This document shows, one piece after another, positions 1-7,700 of a stretch of 56,510 nt of DNA. The stretch's first letter is position 1; each line of letters starts with the position of its first letter. Under the pieces are notes generated by a model. That model was not told the DNA's origin and did no database searches. It saw only the letters and a list, made by a program, of their open reading frames with translations. The position numbers and the translations under genes were made by a program. Source of the stretch: Ignavibacteria bacterium (GTDB lineage: Bacteria; Bacteroidota; Ignavibacteria; Kapaibacteriales; Kapaibacteriaceae); the NCBI GenBank assembly GCA_016873895.1, contig VGVV01000012.1, forward strand, positions 1 through 56,510. Reading direction: 5' to 3'.

Positions 1-441
1 TTGCTTTTTATTTGTTTAAAAATTTTGTGATGTCCTCTTTTTAGAACCCCTTAAGCCATATTTGGAGTGAAGGCCGCCTGCATTTCTTTTGTTAAGGTCT
101 TCATACTTTTTATTTATTGTTTACTGTCGTTAAAACTAGCCACTATGATCTTCCCCCTGTTTGATTGACAGTGAATACGATCAGTTGATTGTGAAGATAG
201 TTGTTTTTCGAATTCTACCGGTGTGAGATGTCCCATACCTCGCTCCTTTCGACCACCAAACTATCATTTCAGTTGGTAGTATTTTGGGGGAGCACGTCAG
301 GAGAACCATATACCATGTGATTGATGCGACGAGGAACCAACAGCTCACGTCGTTAAATAGTTCGTGAATACATTCACTACATTGTAACTCTTGACCACAT
401 TGTGGAATTTTACCGAACCATCTTTACCGAAAGACGTAGTT
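1..441. other. Left edge, no gene recognised
   Basis: The first 441 bases hold no convincing open frame on either strand. The first 130 bases are T-rich and could be the trailing part of an intergenic region. I see no tRNA fold, clear terminator or repeat. The last part must contain the promoter of the Rieske gene, but no clear -33/-7 pair could be picked. Confidence 0.5.
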
Positions 442-858
442 ATGAATCGCAAAGAGTTCTTCCAACAGTCGTTTGTCGGACTTACCGTACTGGCTACGGG
501 GGTCGGATTATCGCAGTGTTTGGGCGGATGCTCGTCTTCCACTGCACCAACGGATGTTGACATTACCCTAGATCTAAATGCTTCTGAGAATTCTGCGCTC
601 AAGACAGTAGGGGGCTACCTACGCACACAGGGCATCATTGTTGCATGTGTAGGACAAGGCTCGTACGTAGCTGTGCAGAGCGCATGTACGCATGAGGGTC
701 AGGCCCTGGTGTGGCAGCAAAGCGACAACAGATTCTACTGCTCAGAGCACGGTGCTACGTTTGCGCGAACTGGCGCTGTTACAAAGGGTCCTGCAAAGGA
801 TGCCTTGGCATCCTACACGACCACACTCAATGGTACGATGCTCAGGATTACAAGCTGA
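442..858 (+). CDS. Rieske [2Fe-2S] lipoprotein
   Basis: A 138-residue exported Rieske protein. The cluster-binding pairs are visible as C82-T-H84 and C100-S-E-H103, the standard CxH...CxxH spacing of Rieske domains, with a following GATF segment. The N terminus MNRKEFFQQSF followed by a hydrophobic stretch and LGGC looks like a lipoprotein or Tat-like export signal, so the protein probably sits on the periplasmic side and passes electrons. The open frame extends upstream to 391, but the ATG at 442 gives the better signal peptide. The length fits a single small Rieske domain, not a full bc1-type subunit. It is convergent with the next gene, with a 3-bp gap. The electron-transfer partner is unknown; no cytochrome b gene is adjacent. 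Confidence 0.85.
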   Translation: MNRKEFFQQSFVGLTVLATGVGLSQCLGGCSSSTAPTDVDITLDLNASENSALKTVGGYLRTQGIIVACVGQGSYVAVQSACTHEGQALVWQQSDNRFYCSEHGATFARTGAVTKGPAKDALASYTTTLNGTMLRITS

Positions 859-861
859 GCG

Positions 862-1404
862 TTAAAACAGTCGTGCTACAATGCTCACGGTAATGTTGGG
901 CAGCACCCGTATATAATCTCTTTCGGTAGCAGCAGCTATCTGATCGGCAATGGGATTGAATATTGGTCCACCGTCGATCAGGAGCAACCAGTTCTTGCGT
1001 TCGCCAAGGGCGATGGATGCGCCAAGTTCGAGGCTAAAGAGCCCAGCACTAGCTCCCCGGTCATCAACGAGTGGCGTGCTCAGTGCGTGGTATTTACCGC
1101 CAACATAAAGCACGCTGCCTAAGGGATAGATGCCCCCTCCGATACTTAGCGTATTGATGAGTACAGAGGTAGCCGCGTCTCCGTCAACATAGAATTCCGG
1201 CTTCTCATCATTAGCCGCCACATAGCGTCCGCGAACACCCAACAGAAACGGGATACCAACACGAGGCCCTATGTAAAGGCCACCGTGATTGATCGGTTCT
1301 GCATATTGCGCGTTGTACTGCGCCGAAACAGTCTGCGTGAGCGCAACCAGCACCAGTGCGAGAAACAGATGTCCAACAATCGAGTTCTTTATGCTTATGA
1401 ACAT
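862..1404 (-). CDS. Small outer-membrane beta-barrel-like protein
   Basis: A 180-residue exported protein of unknown function. The start at 1404 gives a clear signal peptide (MFISIKNSIVGHLFLALVLV, cleaved near VSAQ) and has AGGA about eight bases upstream. The mature part alternates polar and hydrophobic residues and ends in ARLF, a terminal Phe typical of outer-membrane barrels. The longer frame from 1479 has no signal peptide at its own N terminus. Its start lies opposite that of the divergent cystatin-like lipoprotein: the two coding regions overlap at their 5' ends by 14 bp. It could also be a periplasmic beta-sandwich protein. Confidence 0.6.
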   Translation of the reverse strand: MFISIKNSIVGHLFLALVLVALTQTVSAQYNAQYAEPINHGGLYIGPRVGIPFLLGVRGRYVAANDEKPEFYVDGDAATSVLINTLSIGGGIYPLGSVLYVGGKYHALSTPLVDDRGASAGLFSLELGASIALGERKNWLLLIDGGPIFNPIADQIAAATERDYIRVLPNITVSIVARLF

Positions 1405-1753
1405 CGGATGTGTCCTTTCGTGTATCGTCGTAGCCGTATTCTTGGTCGGCTGCAAAACTGCATCGCCTAACTCTACCACCGAACAAGCCCCATCTGTGAT
1501 GATGACAGGCGCATATTCATTTGCAGAGCCAGCAGCTGCAGACGTTGTTGCGTGTGCAAATTACGCAGTCGATACACGCCAACCCAAGGGGTCTGTAAAG
1601 CTTATGAAGATCCTGTTCGCGGAAAAACAGGTTGTTGCTGGAACGAATTACAAGCTTACACTATCAGTTTCAGCAAGCGGTACAACAAAGAGAGTCACAG
1701 TTATTGTGTGGTCAAAGCTGGATGGCACGAGGGAAGTGATTAGTTACGAATGA
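1391..1753 (+). CDS. Cystatin-like lipoprotein
   Basis: A 120-residue predicted lipoprotein. The N terminus is a hydrophobic signal ending LVGC with lipid-attachment Cys at residue 21. The rest resembles a cystatin fold: NYAVDTRQ at 58-65 matches the cystatin helix, and QVVAGTNYKLTLSV from residue 80 carries the QxVxG hairpin loop that cystatins push into papain-like proteases. A late Trp (W107 in VIVWSKL) sits where the second cystatin hairpin would be. Role as a periplasmic protease inhibitor is inferred from the family. An alternative ATG is at 1397. The last residues (SYE) and the stop codon lie inside a heptanucleotide repeat array. It is divergent from, and overlaps the start of, the gene at 862-1404. 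Confidence 0.6.
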   Translation: MLMNIGCVLSCIVVAVFLVGCKTASPNSTTEQAPSVMMTGAYSFAEPAAADVVACANYAVDTRQPKGSVKLMKILFAEKQVVAGTNYKLTLSVSASGTTKRVTVIVWSKLDGTREVISYE

Positions 1754-1862
1754 CGAATGACGAATTACTAATGACGAATTACGAACTACTAACTACAAAT
1801 GGCGAGCTTTGAGGAGCATGTCACTAGTAATTGGTAATTCGTCATTAGTAATTAGTAATTAG
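1743..1862. repeat. Heptanucleotide repeat array 1, with inverted arms
   Basis: The left arm (about 1743-1798) is eight consecutive 7-mers of the type GTTACGA, ATGACGA, ATTACTA, ACTACAA. The right arm (about 1821-1862) is six 7-mers of the type AATTAGT. The arms contain a perfect 20-bp inverted repeat (1763-1782 and 1834-1853) around a loop of about 50 bases. The array lies between two convergent genes and supplies both stop codons (TGA at 1751-1753, TAA on the minus strand at 1859-1861). It probably acts as a two-way transcription end. Confidence 0.85.
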
Positions 1863-2701
1863 AATCTGATTCCATACCACACCACATTCGGGCTAATCTG
1901 CACTGCAGGTGCCGGCAGATGATACAAGTGTAACGTGCGCATGATATCGCGTAGCCACAATGGTAGACCTTCAATGCGGGAGAGGTTCCAGTCGAGTGCG
2001 AGAAAGATCCTATGCTGGCCCCCTCCAAGTCCGTCGAGATTCTGCACGGAATGTCCGAGAGCGATCCCGAGCCATGGCGGGATATCTTTGAACGTTGATG
2101 TCGGTGCAAGATCGTGCAGGTTAACGGACAACCAGTGTGTTGTGGATGTGTAGTCGTCGATGATTGCATTGTAATATCCGTTACGAAAGTCCTGTGATGG
2201 CCAGTAGGAGATCTGGAGATCAAGGGCTCGCAATCCAGGATAGTAGTGTTTGAGTACAGGTAGCGATATACCAACCATGTTTGCAGTGATATCGCCCCAG
2301 GAAAACCCATACTTCTGGCTAAAGCCATCGCGCGCTTCGATGTAGGTCTGATAGGCAGTTGCAACTCCTGCGGCAGACCAGACTGCGCTCGCAGAGTCCA
2401 TACCTGTCCAACGGAAAAGGTCTGCATAGGTGGTTGTTGCTATGTAGGCAAACGTTGCATGACCCAACTTGTCTGCGTTCAGGGCGTAGCGATAGTCGTC
2501 GTCAGTGTTCACATGAAAGTCGGCCGGTGTGCCCTTCCACCAAAGATCGTTGAGCATGGCATGGCCAATAACAAACCCACCGATGGTGGCCCCACCCACA
2601 ATTCCCAGTCGCGTTAGAGATATGTCTGTTGTGTCGTCCGTTCTGCCCTGCAAGGGGGCTAACATTGCCAGCAGAGCGATGATCTCAACGAGGTGCTTCA
2701 T
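1859..2701 (-). CDS. DUF2279 (YfiM-like) exported protein
   Basis: A 280-residue protein with an N-terminal signal-like segment (MKHLVEIIALLAMLAPLQG) and a glycine-rich hydrophobic stretch. It resembles DUF2279/YfiM proteins: NADKLGHATFAYIATTTY matches the conserved DK.GH...Y region, followed by GFSWGDITANMVGI. The function of the family is unknown; it is exported and membrane-associated. Its ATG overlaps the TGA of the upstream gene (4-bp ATGA overlap), so it is translationally coupled to it. The stop codon lies in the heptanucleotide array. Confidence in the family is moderate, in the gene high. Confidence 0.75.
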   Translation of the reverse strand: MKHLVEIIALLAMLAPLQGRTDDTTDISLTRLGIVGGATIGGFVIGHAMLNDLWWKGTPADFHVNTDDDYRYALNADKLGHATFAYIATTTYADLFRWTGMDSASAVWSAAGVATAYQTYIEARDGFSQKYGFSWGDITANMVGISLPVLKHYYPGLRALDLQISYWPSQDFRNGYYNAIIDDYTSTTHWLSVNLHDLAPTSTFKDIPPWLGIALGHSVQNLDGLGGGQHRIFLALDWNLSRIEGLPLWLRDIMRTLHLYHLPAPAVQISPNVVWYGIRF

Positions 2702-4122
2702 GACAAGACTATCGGTGCGTCTTCAGGCAGACTGTCTAACGCGCGCATCTGTGTGGTGCTAAAGATGAAGTCACCATAAACGACAATGCTCTCATGTGTG
2801 CTATAGCGTGATTGCACAGAAATCTGCTTGGCATTCCTTTCTGCAAAGTCCTCCAGCAGGACATGTAAGAGCAGCGCCAGATCACGATCGGATCCTTGTT
2901 GTAGACGTATCACTTCGTCGGGTAACACGATTCGTGCTCGATCGTGCAGGGGCGACGTCCGAACAGGAACTGACGTAACATATGCCAGTACGTCGTCTAC
3001 CGACACACATGCATCCGATATCTGCTTGTATAATGTTCCTCTTCGCGCTGCTCCTAGAAATTTCTCATGATGCAAGACATCAACGGAGCGGTATGCTAAG
3101 AGCGTATCTTCGGCCCAGGTCCGACCGTCGATAGCAGCGCTGCGCACCATCTCGATTGCCTCGTCTCTGCTGGCTACCCCAGACATTTGTCTCAGGATCT
3201 CATGATATGGCAGTTCGGGCTCGAATTGAATATCGCGTTGCATTGCGCTTGCAAGATCCGCAGGAACAAATCCCAAAAAGTCACGTATCTCATCAAACGA
3301 TTCTTGCAGCAACCACATGGGTATTTCACTTGTGCCGCTATCAAAGTTGAACGTACCACGAGTAGTTATCAAACGATTGCAGTCGTAGAGTATCGAACGG
3401 AATGCTGTTTGTGGGTCGTTATCAAAACGTTCTGCTACATACGCCTGCCAAGCCCCTTTCGAAAAGAGATAGCGCTTTGCCGGATACCAGTATCCGTTGC
3501 CGTTGATGTCCCAAAGGAAGACCGTGTAATGTGAGGCACCAGCAAGTACGCATACCTTTGCGACAAACCATTTCGGAAGTGTGAGCGCCGCAGCGCAGAA
3601 AATAGACATTTCATCAAGGCACGATACAGAGCCAAGAATCCGCGATCGATGACTGTGAGCAAAAGAGCGGTGTGCGTTGATAACGTCGAATGTGGGATAG
3701 ACGTAGTTCGGAAAGTTGCCGGCTGCAAGGCTATCAAGTAGCCAGGTGTTATGCTCGGGATTGATTGATGTTCTGTAGATCTCTGCCCGGGCGATGCTCT
3801 CAATACCTGCGGAGACAAGCGCAGGATCCAACCGCAAGCGCTCGTCATCTATTGATATCAAGCCATGCACATCTGCAACATGCACTGGGCGCACATGTTC
3901 AAAACTCCTATCTACCTCGCGCTGTATCAGCTGCAGAAGGGGCGGAATTGATGCGTCGTCAGTTTGTAGGGAGTCAAGGCGTTGAAGAGCCTTTGTTTGC
4001 TGCTCCCAGAACTTTACAGATAGCACGTGTGAAACAGTGATCGGAAGGATGAGCTCAGGATGAACAAGCACGTCGAAGAAATTCGAGCATACCGGATCAT
4101 ATCTATCTTGTACCGACGCCAT
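2698..4122 (-). CDS. Transglutaminase-like hypothetical protein
   Basis: A 474-residue protein with no signal peptide. I do not recognise a named family. The middle looks like a transglutaminase/papain-like core: Cys168 in SVSCLDEM, His198 in GASHYTVFLW and Asp205 in WDINGNGYWYPA occur in the order and spacing of a Cys-His-Asp triad, with the usual aromatic G.WY segment after the Asp. The remainder is mostly helical and unassigned. The start at 4122 was chosen because it overlaps the MFS stop as TAATG. It is coupled downstream to the DUF2279 gene. A role in peptide or cell-wall chemistry next to a transporter is possible but is an inference. Confidence 0.55.
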   Translation of the reverse strand: MASVQDRYDPVCSNFFDVLVHPELILPITVSHVLSVKFWEQQTKALQRLDSLQTDDASIPPLLQLIQREVDRSFEHVRPVHVADVHGLISIDDERLRLDPALVSAGIESIARAEIYRTSINPEHNTWLLDSLAAGNFPNYVYPTFDVINAHRSFAHSHRSRILGSVSCLDEMSIFCAAALTLPKWFVAKVCVLAGASHYTVFLWDINGNGYWYPAKRYLFSKGAWQAYVAERFDNDPQTAFRSILYDCNRLITTRGTFNFDSGTSEIPMWLLQESFDEIRDFLGFVPADLASAMQRDIQFEPELPYHEILRQMSGVASRDEAIEMVRSAAIDGRTWAEDTLLAYRSVDVLHHEKFLGAARRGTLYKQISDACVSVDDVLAYVTSVPVRTSPLHDRARIVLPDEVIRLQQGSDRDLALLLHVLLEDFAERNAKQISVQSRYSTHESIVVYGDFIFSTTQMRALDSLPEDAPIVLS

Positions 4123-5453
4123 TATCCTGCATTCTTCCGCTGCCGAGTTGCCAGAACCACCAATAACGCGCTTGCAACTGTGAAGCATGCAAGCACATAG
4201 AATGCCGCATCTGGATGGTAGCTCGAACTGCGCAGACGTCCGATAATCTCGGGTCCAATTTGTCCACCGAGATTTGTTATCGAGTTGATCATTGCAATAC
4301 CCGCAACTGCGGCCGTGCCTCGCAGGAGTGTCGTTGGTAAGCTCCAAAACAGACCACTATATGATAGCGTACCGCACGTAACAATCGTGAGGGCTATGAT
4401 CGAAGGGACAGGCATGGGATCAACTAGCGCAAACATGAGAAGTCCAACACTGCAGGCTAACAACGATCCAGCTATGTGCCACCTTCGTTCCTGTGTACGG
4501 TCGGAGTTGCGCGCCATAAACAACATGGTACCCCCCCCTATACCCCATGGTATCAACGATACAATCCCGACCATCGCATAGTCCTGTTTGCCTACACCTA
4601 TCTCTCTGAGAATTGTAGGTAGCCAAAAGTTTATGGCATACGTGATGGTTACGCCAAGCATGTTCGCAAACGTTAGCATCCATACACGGCTATCTGAGAA
4701 TGCCTGTCGAAACGAATGATTGGATGTCTCACTTGTATGCTCTTGCGAAGAAGCCACGGCATCGAGAACATCTTGCTTTTGTGACGCAGTAAGCCAGGGG
4801 GCTTCACGCGGTCCATTCGGAAGTTTCAGGTAGAGTACAATGCCCATCACAACAGCTGGAATTGCTTCGATGATGAACAGCCAGCGCCATCCTTGCCATG
4901 CACCATAACCGTGGAGGTACTCCATAAGAAACCCGGAGAGGGGTCCACCAATGATGTTTGCAACAGCAATACCGAACATGAATGACGCAATGGTTCGCCC
5001 CCTCATAGATGCGGGATACCAGTAGGTTAGGTACAATATGATGCCAGGGAAGAATCCTGCCTCGCTCAGACCAAGAAGAAATCGCAAGGCGTAGAGGCCA
5101 AACTCATGGTCTGGTAGACCAAACATTGCAGGCAGTGGACCCCACGGTATCATGTCTACATAGGCGAATAGCCCAGACACGATTCCCCACGTGATCATGA
5201 TGCGCGATATCCAGATGCGAGCGCCAAGGCGGTGCAAAAGGATGTTGCTGGGAACCTCGAACAAGAAGTAGCCAATGAAGAAGATGCCAGCTCCAAATCC
5301 ATAGACTACATCTGAGTAGCCAAGATCTGTTGCCATCTGCAGTTTGGCATAGCCGATGTTCACACGATCCAGAAATGAGATCACATAGCTGATGAACAGC
5401 ATTGGAATCAGTCGTCTGGAAACGACCTTGTATGTTTCTAGTGTCGTGCTCAT
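4122..5453 (-). CDS. MFS transporter, anion:cation symporter type
   Basis: A 443-residue integral membrane protein with about 12 hydrophobic segments. The N-terminal FISYVISFLDRVNIGYAK is the hallmark of the ACS family of the major facilitator superfamily (phthalate, hexuronate, galactonate and tartrate carriers). Other family segments visible are FFIGYFLFEVPSN, GLSEAGFFPGIILYLTYWYP and GPLSGFLM. It probably imports an organic acid or sugar acid with H+ or Na+; the substrate cannot be read. ATG at 5453 gives the normal family N terminus; ATG at 5474 is possible. It is first in an operon with the two downstream genes and is divergent from the lipid kinase, with about 40 bp between. Confidence 0.85.
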   Translation of the reverse strand: MSTTLETYKVVSRRLIPMLFISYVISFLDRVNIGYAKLQMATDLGYSDVVYGFGAGIFFIGYFLFEVPSNILLHRLGARIWISRIMITWGIVSGLFAYVDMIPWGPLPAMFGLPDHEFGLYALRFLLGLSEAGFFPGIILYLTYWYPASMRGRTIASFMFGIAVANIIGGPLSGFLMEYLHGYGAWQGWRWLFIIEAIPAVVMGIVLYLKLPNGPREAPWLTASQKQDVLDAVASSQEHTSETSNHSFRQAFSDSRVWMLTFANMLGVTITYAINFWLPTILREIGVGKQDYAMVGIVSLIPWGIGGGTMLFMARNSDRTQERRWHIAGSLLACSVGLLMFALVDPMPVPSIIALTIVTCGTLSYSGLFWSLPTTLLRGTAAVAGIAMINSITNLGGQIGPEIIGRLRSSSYHPDAAFYVLACFTVASALLVVLATRQRKNAG

Positions 5454-5491
5454 GGCGGCCAAAATACTCACCATGGTTAGTTTACGGCGCA

Positions 5492-6364
5492 ATGAAGATG
5501 CATCTAATCTCGCACGGCCGCCTACGCGGAAATGTCCTTGTTGAACGCCTTCAACAGGAGTATCAAGCGAGCGTGCAACACACGGAAGCAAGGGGCCATG
5601 CCCCTGAGTTAGCTCTGCGGCTTCCCAACGATGTTGACATTCTGTGTGTAGCAGGGGGCGATGGTACACTCCACGAAGTTGTCCACGGACTTATGTCTAG
5701 GCCTGAATCTGAGCGTCCACCTATACTGCTCTTACCGCTTGGTTCTGGTAACGATACGGCCCGAATGCTTGGTGTTCGAGCATCAATGAACGACATTCAA
5801 CGAAGGCTAGCATCCATCAATCCTCTCGAGTGGGATGTGCTAGAATGTTCTGTTGGTGACGATGGCCAAAAACGGTATTGCACGAATGTGCTCGATGTTG
5901 GTTTCGGGGGCGACGTAGCACGACGTTTCAATACTACGTTCCGTAGGCTGCCAGCTCGCATTGGATACATCGCTGCAACATTGCATGCATTTGCCTCATC
6001 ACGCGTGCATGAGATTACCATCACGATCGATGATGCAGTAGTTACGGCGCCAATGCTTACGGCTGCAATTGCTAACAGCAAGTGGTTTGGCAGTGGTATC
6101 GGTATTGCTCCGCGTGCAGTGCCACATGATGGAAGAGCAGACCTTACACTGATCAAGAATGTTGGTGTGCTCACATACCTGCGATTTCTTCCCCAGTTAA
6201 TTCGGGGCGTAGAAATCACCGATACCCGGATTCAATATCTGCAGAGTACGGTCGTAAGCGTCACAACCCAGACGCCGCTGCCTATTGAGATTGATGGCGA
6301 GTTTGTAGGCTATACTCCCCTTAGCGTGCATGTTCATCATAAGGCAGTTAGATTGCTGGTATGA
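5492..6364 (+). CDS. Diacylglycerol/lipid kinase family protein
   Basis: A 290-residue soluble kinase of the DAGK catalytic-domain family (YegS/DgkB-like), which phosphorylates diacylglycerol or a related lipid at the inner membrane. The nucleotide-binding motif AGGDGTLHEVVHGL and LLPLGSGNDTARMLG are intact, and the C-terminal half has IEIDGEFVGYTPL, the typical ending (DGE). The start at 5492 (MKMHLISHGRLRGN) gives the usual N-terminal beta strand; the frame upstream is open but reads like non-coding. It heads a coupled operon: its stop overlaps the next start as ATGA at 6361. Confidence 0.85.
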   Translation: MKMHLISHGRLRGNVLVERLQQEYQASVQHTEARGHAPELALRLPNDVDILCVAGGDGTLHEVVHGLMSRPESERPPILLLPLGSGNDTARMLGVRASMNDIQRRLASINPLEWDVLECSVGDDGQKRYCTNVLDVGFGGDVARRFNTTFRRLPARIGYIAATLHAFASSRVHEITITIDDAVVTAPMLTAAIANSKWFGSGIGIAPRAVPHDGRADLTLIKNVGVLTYLRFLPQLIRGVEITDTRIQYLQSTVVSVTTQTPLPIEIDGEFVGYTPLSVHVHHKAVRLLV

Positions 6365-6915
6365 ACGACGTACACGTAGCTATCAACGATGAATACTCAC
6401 TCCGCGAAATCTCGGTAGACGAGTTCTCTGAGATCTATTCCAGTAGGCAAGAAGAGTATTTCTCCACATCGTTGATTGTTGATGTGTCATCTCACCTGAC
6501 TCCTGATGAACGGGATCGTGCCCAACAGCGCAAAGCCTTGTTCCCACCTGCATGGCGCATACAATGGGCGCTCGAACACAATGGTGCTGTCATTGGATGG
6601 ACATATTCCTATCAGCAGGATCATGAAACACTGTACATGTGCAACACAGCAATTGCCCAGGAGCATCGGGGCAAGGGGCTTAACAGTATCACTCTGCAAC
6701 ACGTTCTATCTGTTGCCAAAGCATAAGGCTTTCAAATCGTGACATCCAAGCACTATGCATCCAACAATGCAATCATTGTGCCCAAGCTAAAGGCCGGGTT
6801 TATCATTACAGGAATGACGCTTGATGAGAAGTATGGCCTCATGGTGCACTTGACAAAGTACCTGCATCCAGAGCGTGAACGAATTGCCATTAATAGAATT
6901 GGAGAGTCACGATGA
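6361..6915 (+). pseudogene. GNAT-like acetyltransferase, interrupted by TAA
   Basis: The frame encodes a GNAT-type N-acyltransferase: IGWTYSYQQDHETLYMCNTA then IAQEHRGKGL, the acetyl-CoA-binding Q/R-x-x-G-x-G/A motif. It stops at TAA 6724-6726 after VAKA. Read on in the same frame, it continues as GFQIVTSKHYASNNAII, PKLKAGFIITG and YGLMVHL, exactly the expected second half of a GNAT domain (N..I..K.GF), and ends at TGA 6913-6915. That natural stop overlaps the next gene's ATG as ATGA, matching the coupling elsewhere in this operon. So one nonsense change splits an otherwise intact gene of 184 codons. A sequencing error or readthrough cannot be excluded. Confidence 0.75.
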
Positions 6916-7700
6916 TGATATTCATGGGGTTCTTGATTGTCCTATCCTGTGCATTGCACGCTGGTGACATCACTTCAGGAACTGTAGTCAAGACCATTAC
7001 AGCACAACAACAGTCAGCCACATCGAAGATTACCTACGCCTTTTATGCAGTTGATCGTGGCAACCTGCCGCCATATCAACAAAAGATCAACGAACTAATC
7101 TCTTCGGCTGTTCCGTTTCGCATGAGCGATGAAGATGCCCCTCAGGGGATAAGCACAGTATCGGAGGCGTTCTTTCGAGAGGTGCTGGGTACCCTTGAGC
7201 AACGCTATCAGCAATACCAAACGTCAGCTACAGATGTCAATGAAGCCCCGTGGGTAGTGATAGACTCAACAGTGATTCAGGATCAGGTTCGGGTGTTTGG
7301 TAAGCTGACAAATCTGGCTCAAGTGGTCCGTTTCAGATATGAATTCACTGGCGGAGCACACGGTAACTCGACCACTTCGGTTACGTATGTATCAAAGGAC
7401 ACAGGCAAAGAACTATCATTCGCATCAGACATGATATCCGACCTTCCGACATTCGAAAAGATTGCTGAGAAGTACTTCCGCAAGATTCGAAAAATCCCTG
7501 CGAAGCGTTCACTGAAGAAGGCTGGGTACTTGTTCGATCAGGGTTTTGGATTGAGCGAGAACATTATCCTCACGAATGATGCAGTAACGTTGATCTACAA
7601 TCCCTATGAGTGCGCACCCTATGTGATGGGTGAGATACGCGTATCGATTCCTTTAAAGGATGTTGCTAATTTTATAAGAGTATCAACAGCCACTCCATGA
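6912..7700 (+). CDS. DUF3298 domain periplasmic protein
   Basis: A 262-residue exported protein with a short signal peptide (MMIFMGFLIVLSCALHAGD). The FRYEFTGGAHGNSTTSVTY segment and the C-terminal YNPYECAPYVMGEIRVSIPL are characteristic of the DUF4163/DUF3298 pair seen in RsiV-like anti-sigma factors and in stand-alone periplasmic proteins. RsiV binds lysozyme; whether this protein binds a ligand is unknown, and no transmembrane anchor to a cytoplasmic anti-sigma domain is visible, so it is probably a free periplasmic form. It is coupled upstream (ATGA at 6912) and downstream (ATGA at 7697). Confidence 0.75.
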   Translation: MMIFMGFLIVLSCALHAGDITSGTVVKTITAQQQSATSKITYAFYAVDRGNLPPYQQKINELISSAVPFRMSDEDAPQGISTVSEAFFREVLGTLEQRYQQYQTSATDVNEAPWVVIDSTVIQDQVRVFGKLTNLAQVVRFRYEFTGGAHGNSTTSVTYVSKDTGKELSFASDMISDLPTFEKIAEKYFRKIRKIPAKRSLKKAGYLFDQGFGLSENIILTNDAVTLIYNPYECAPYVMGEIRVSIPLKDVANFIRVSTATP

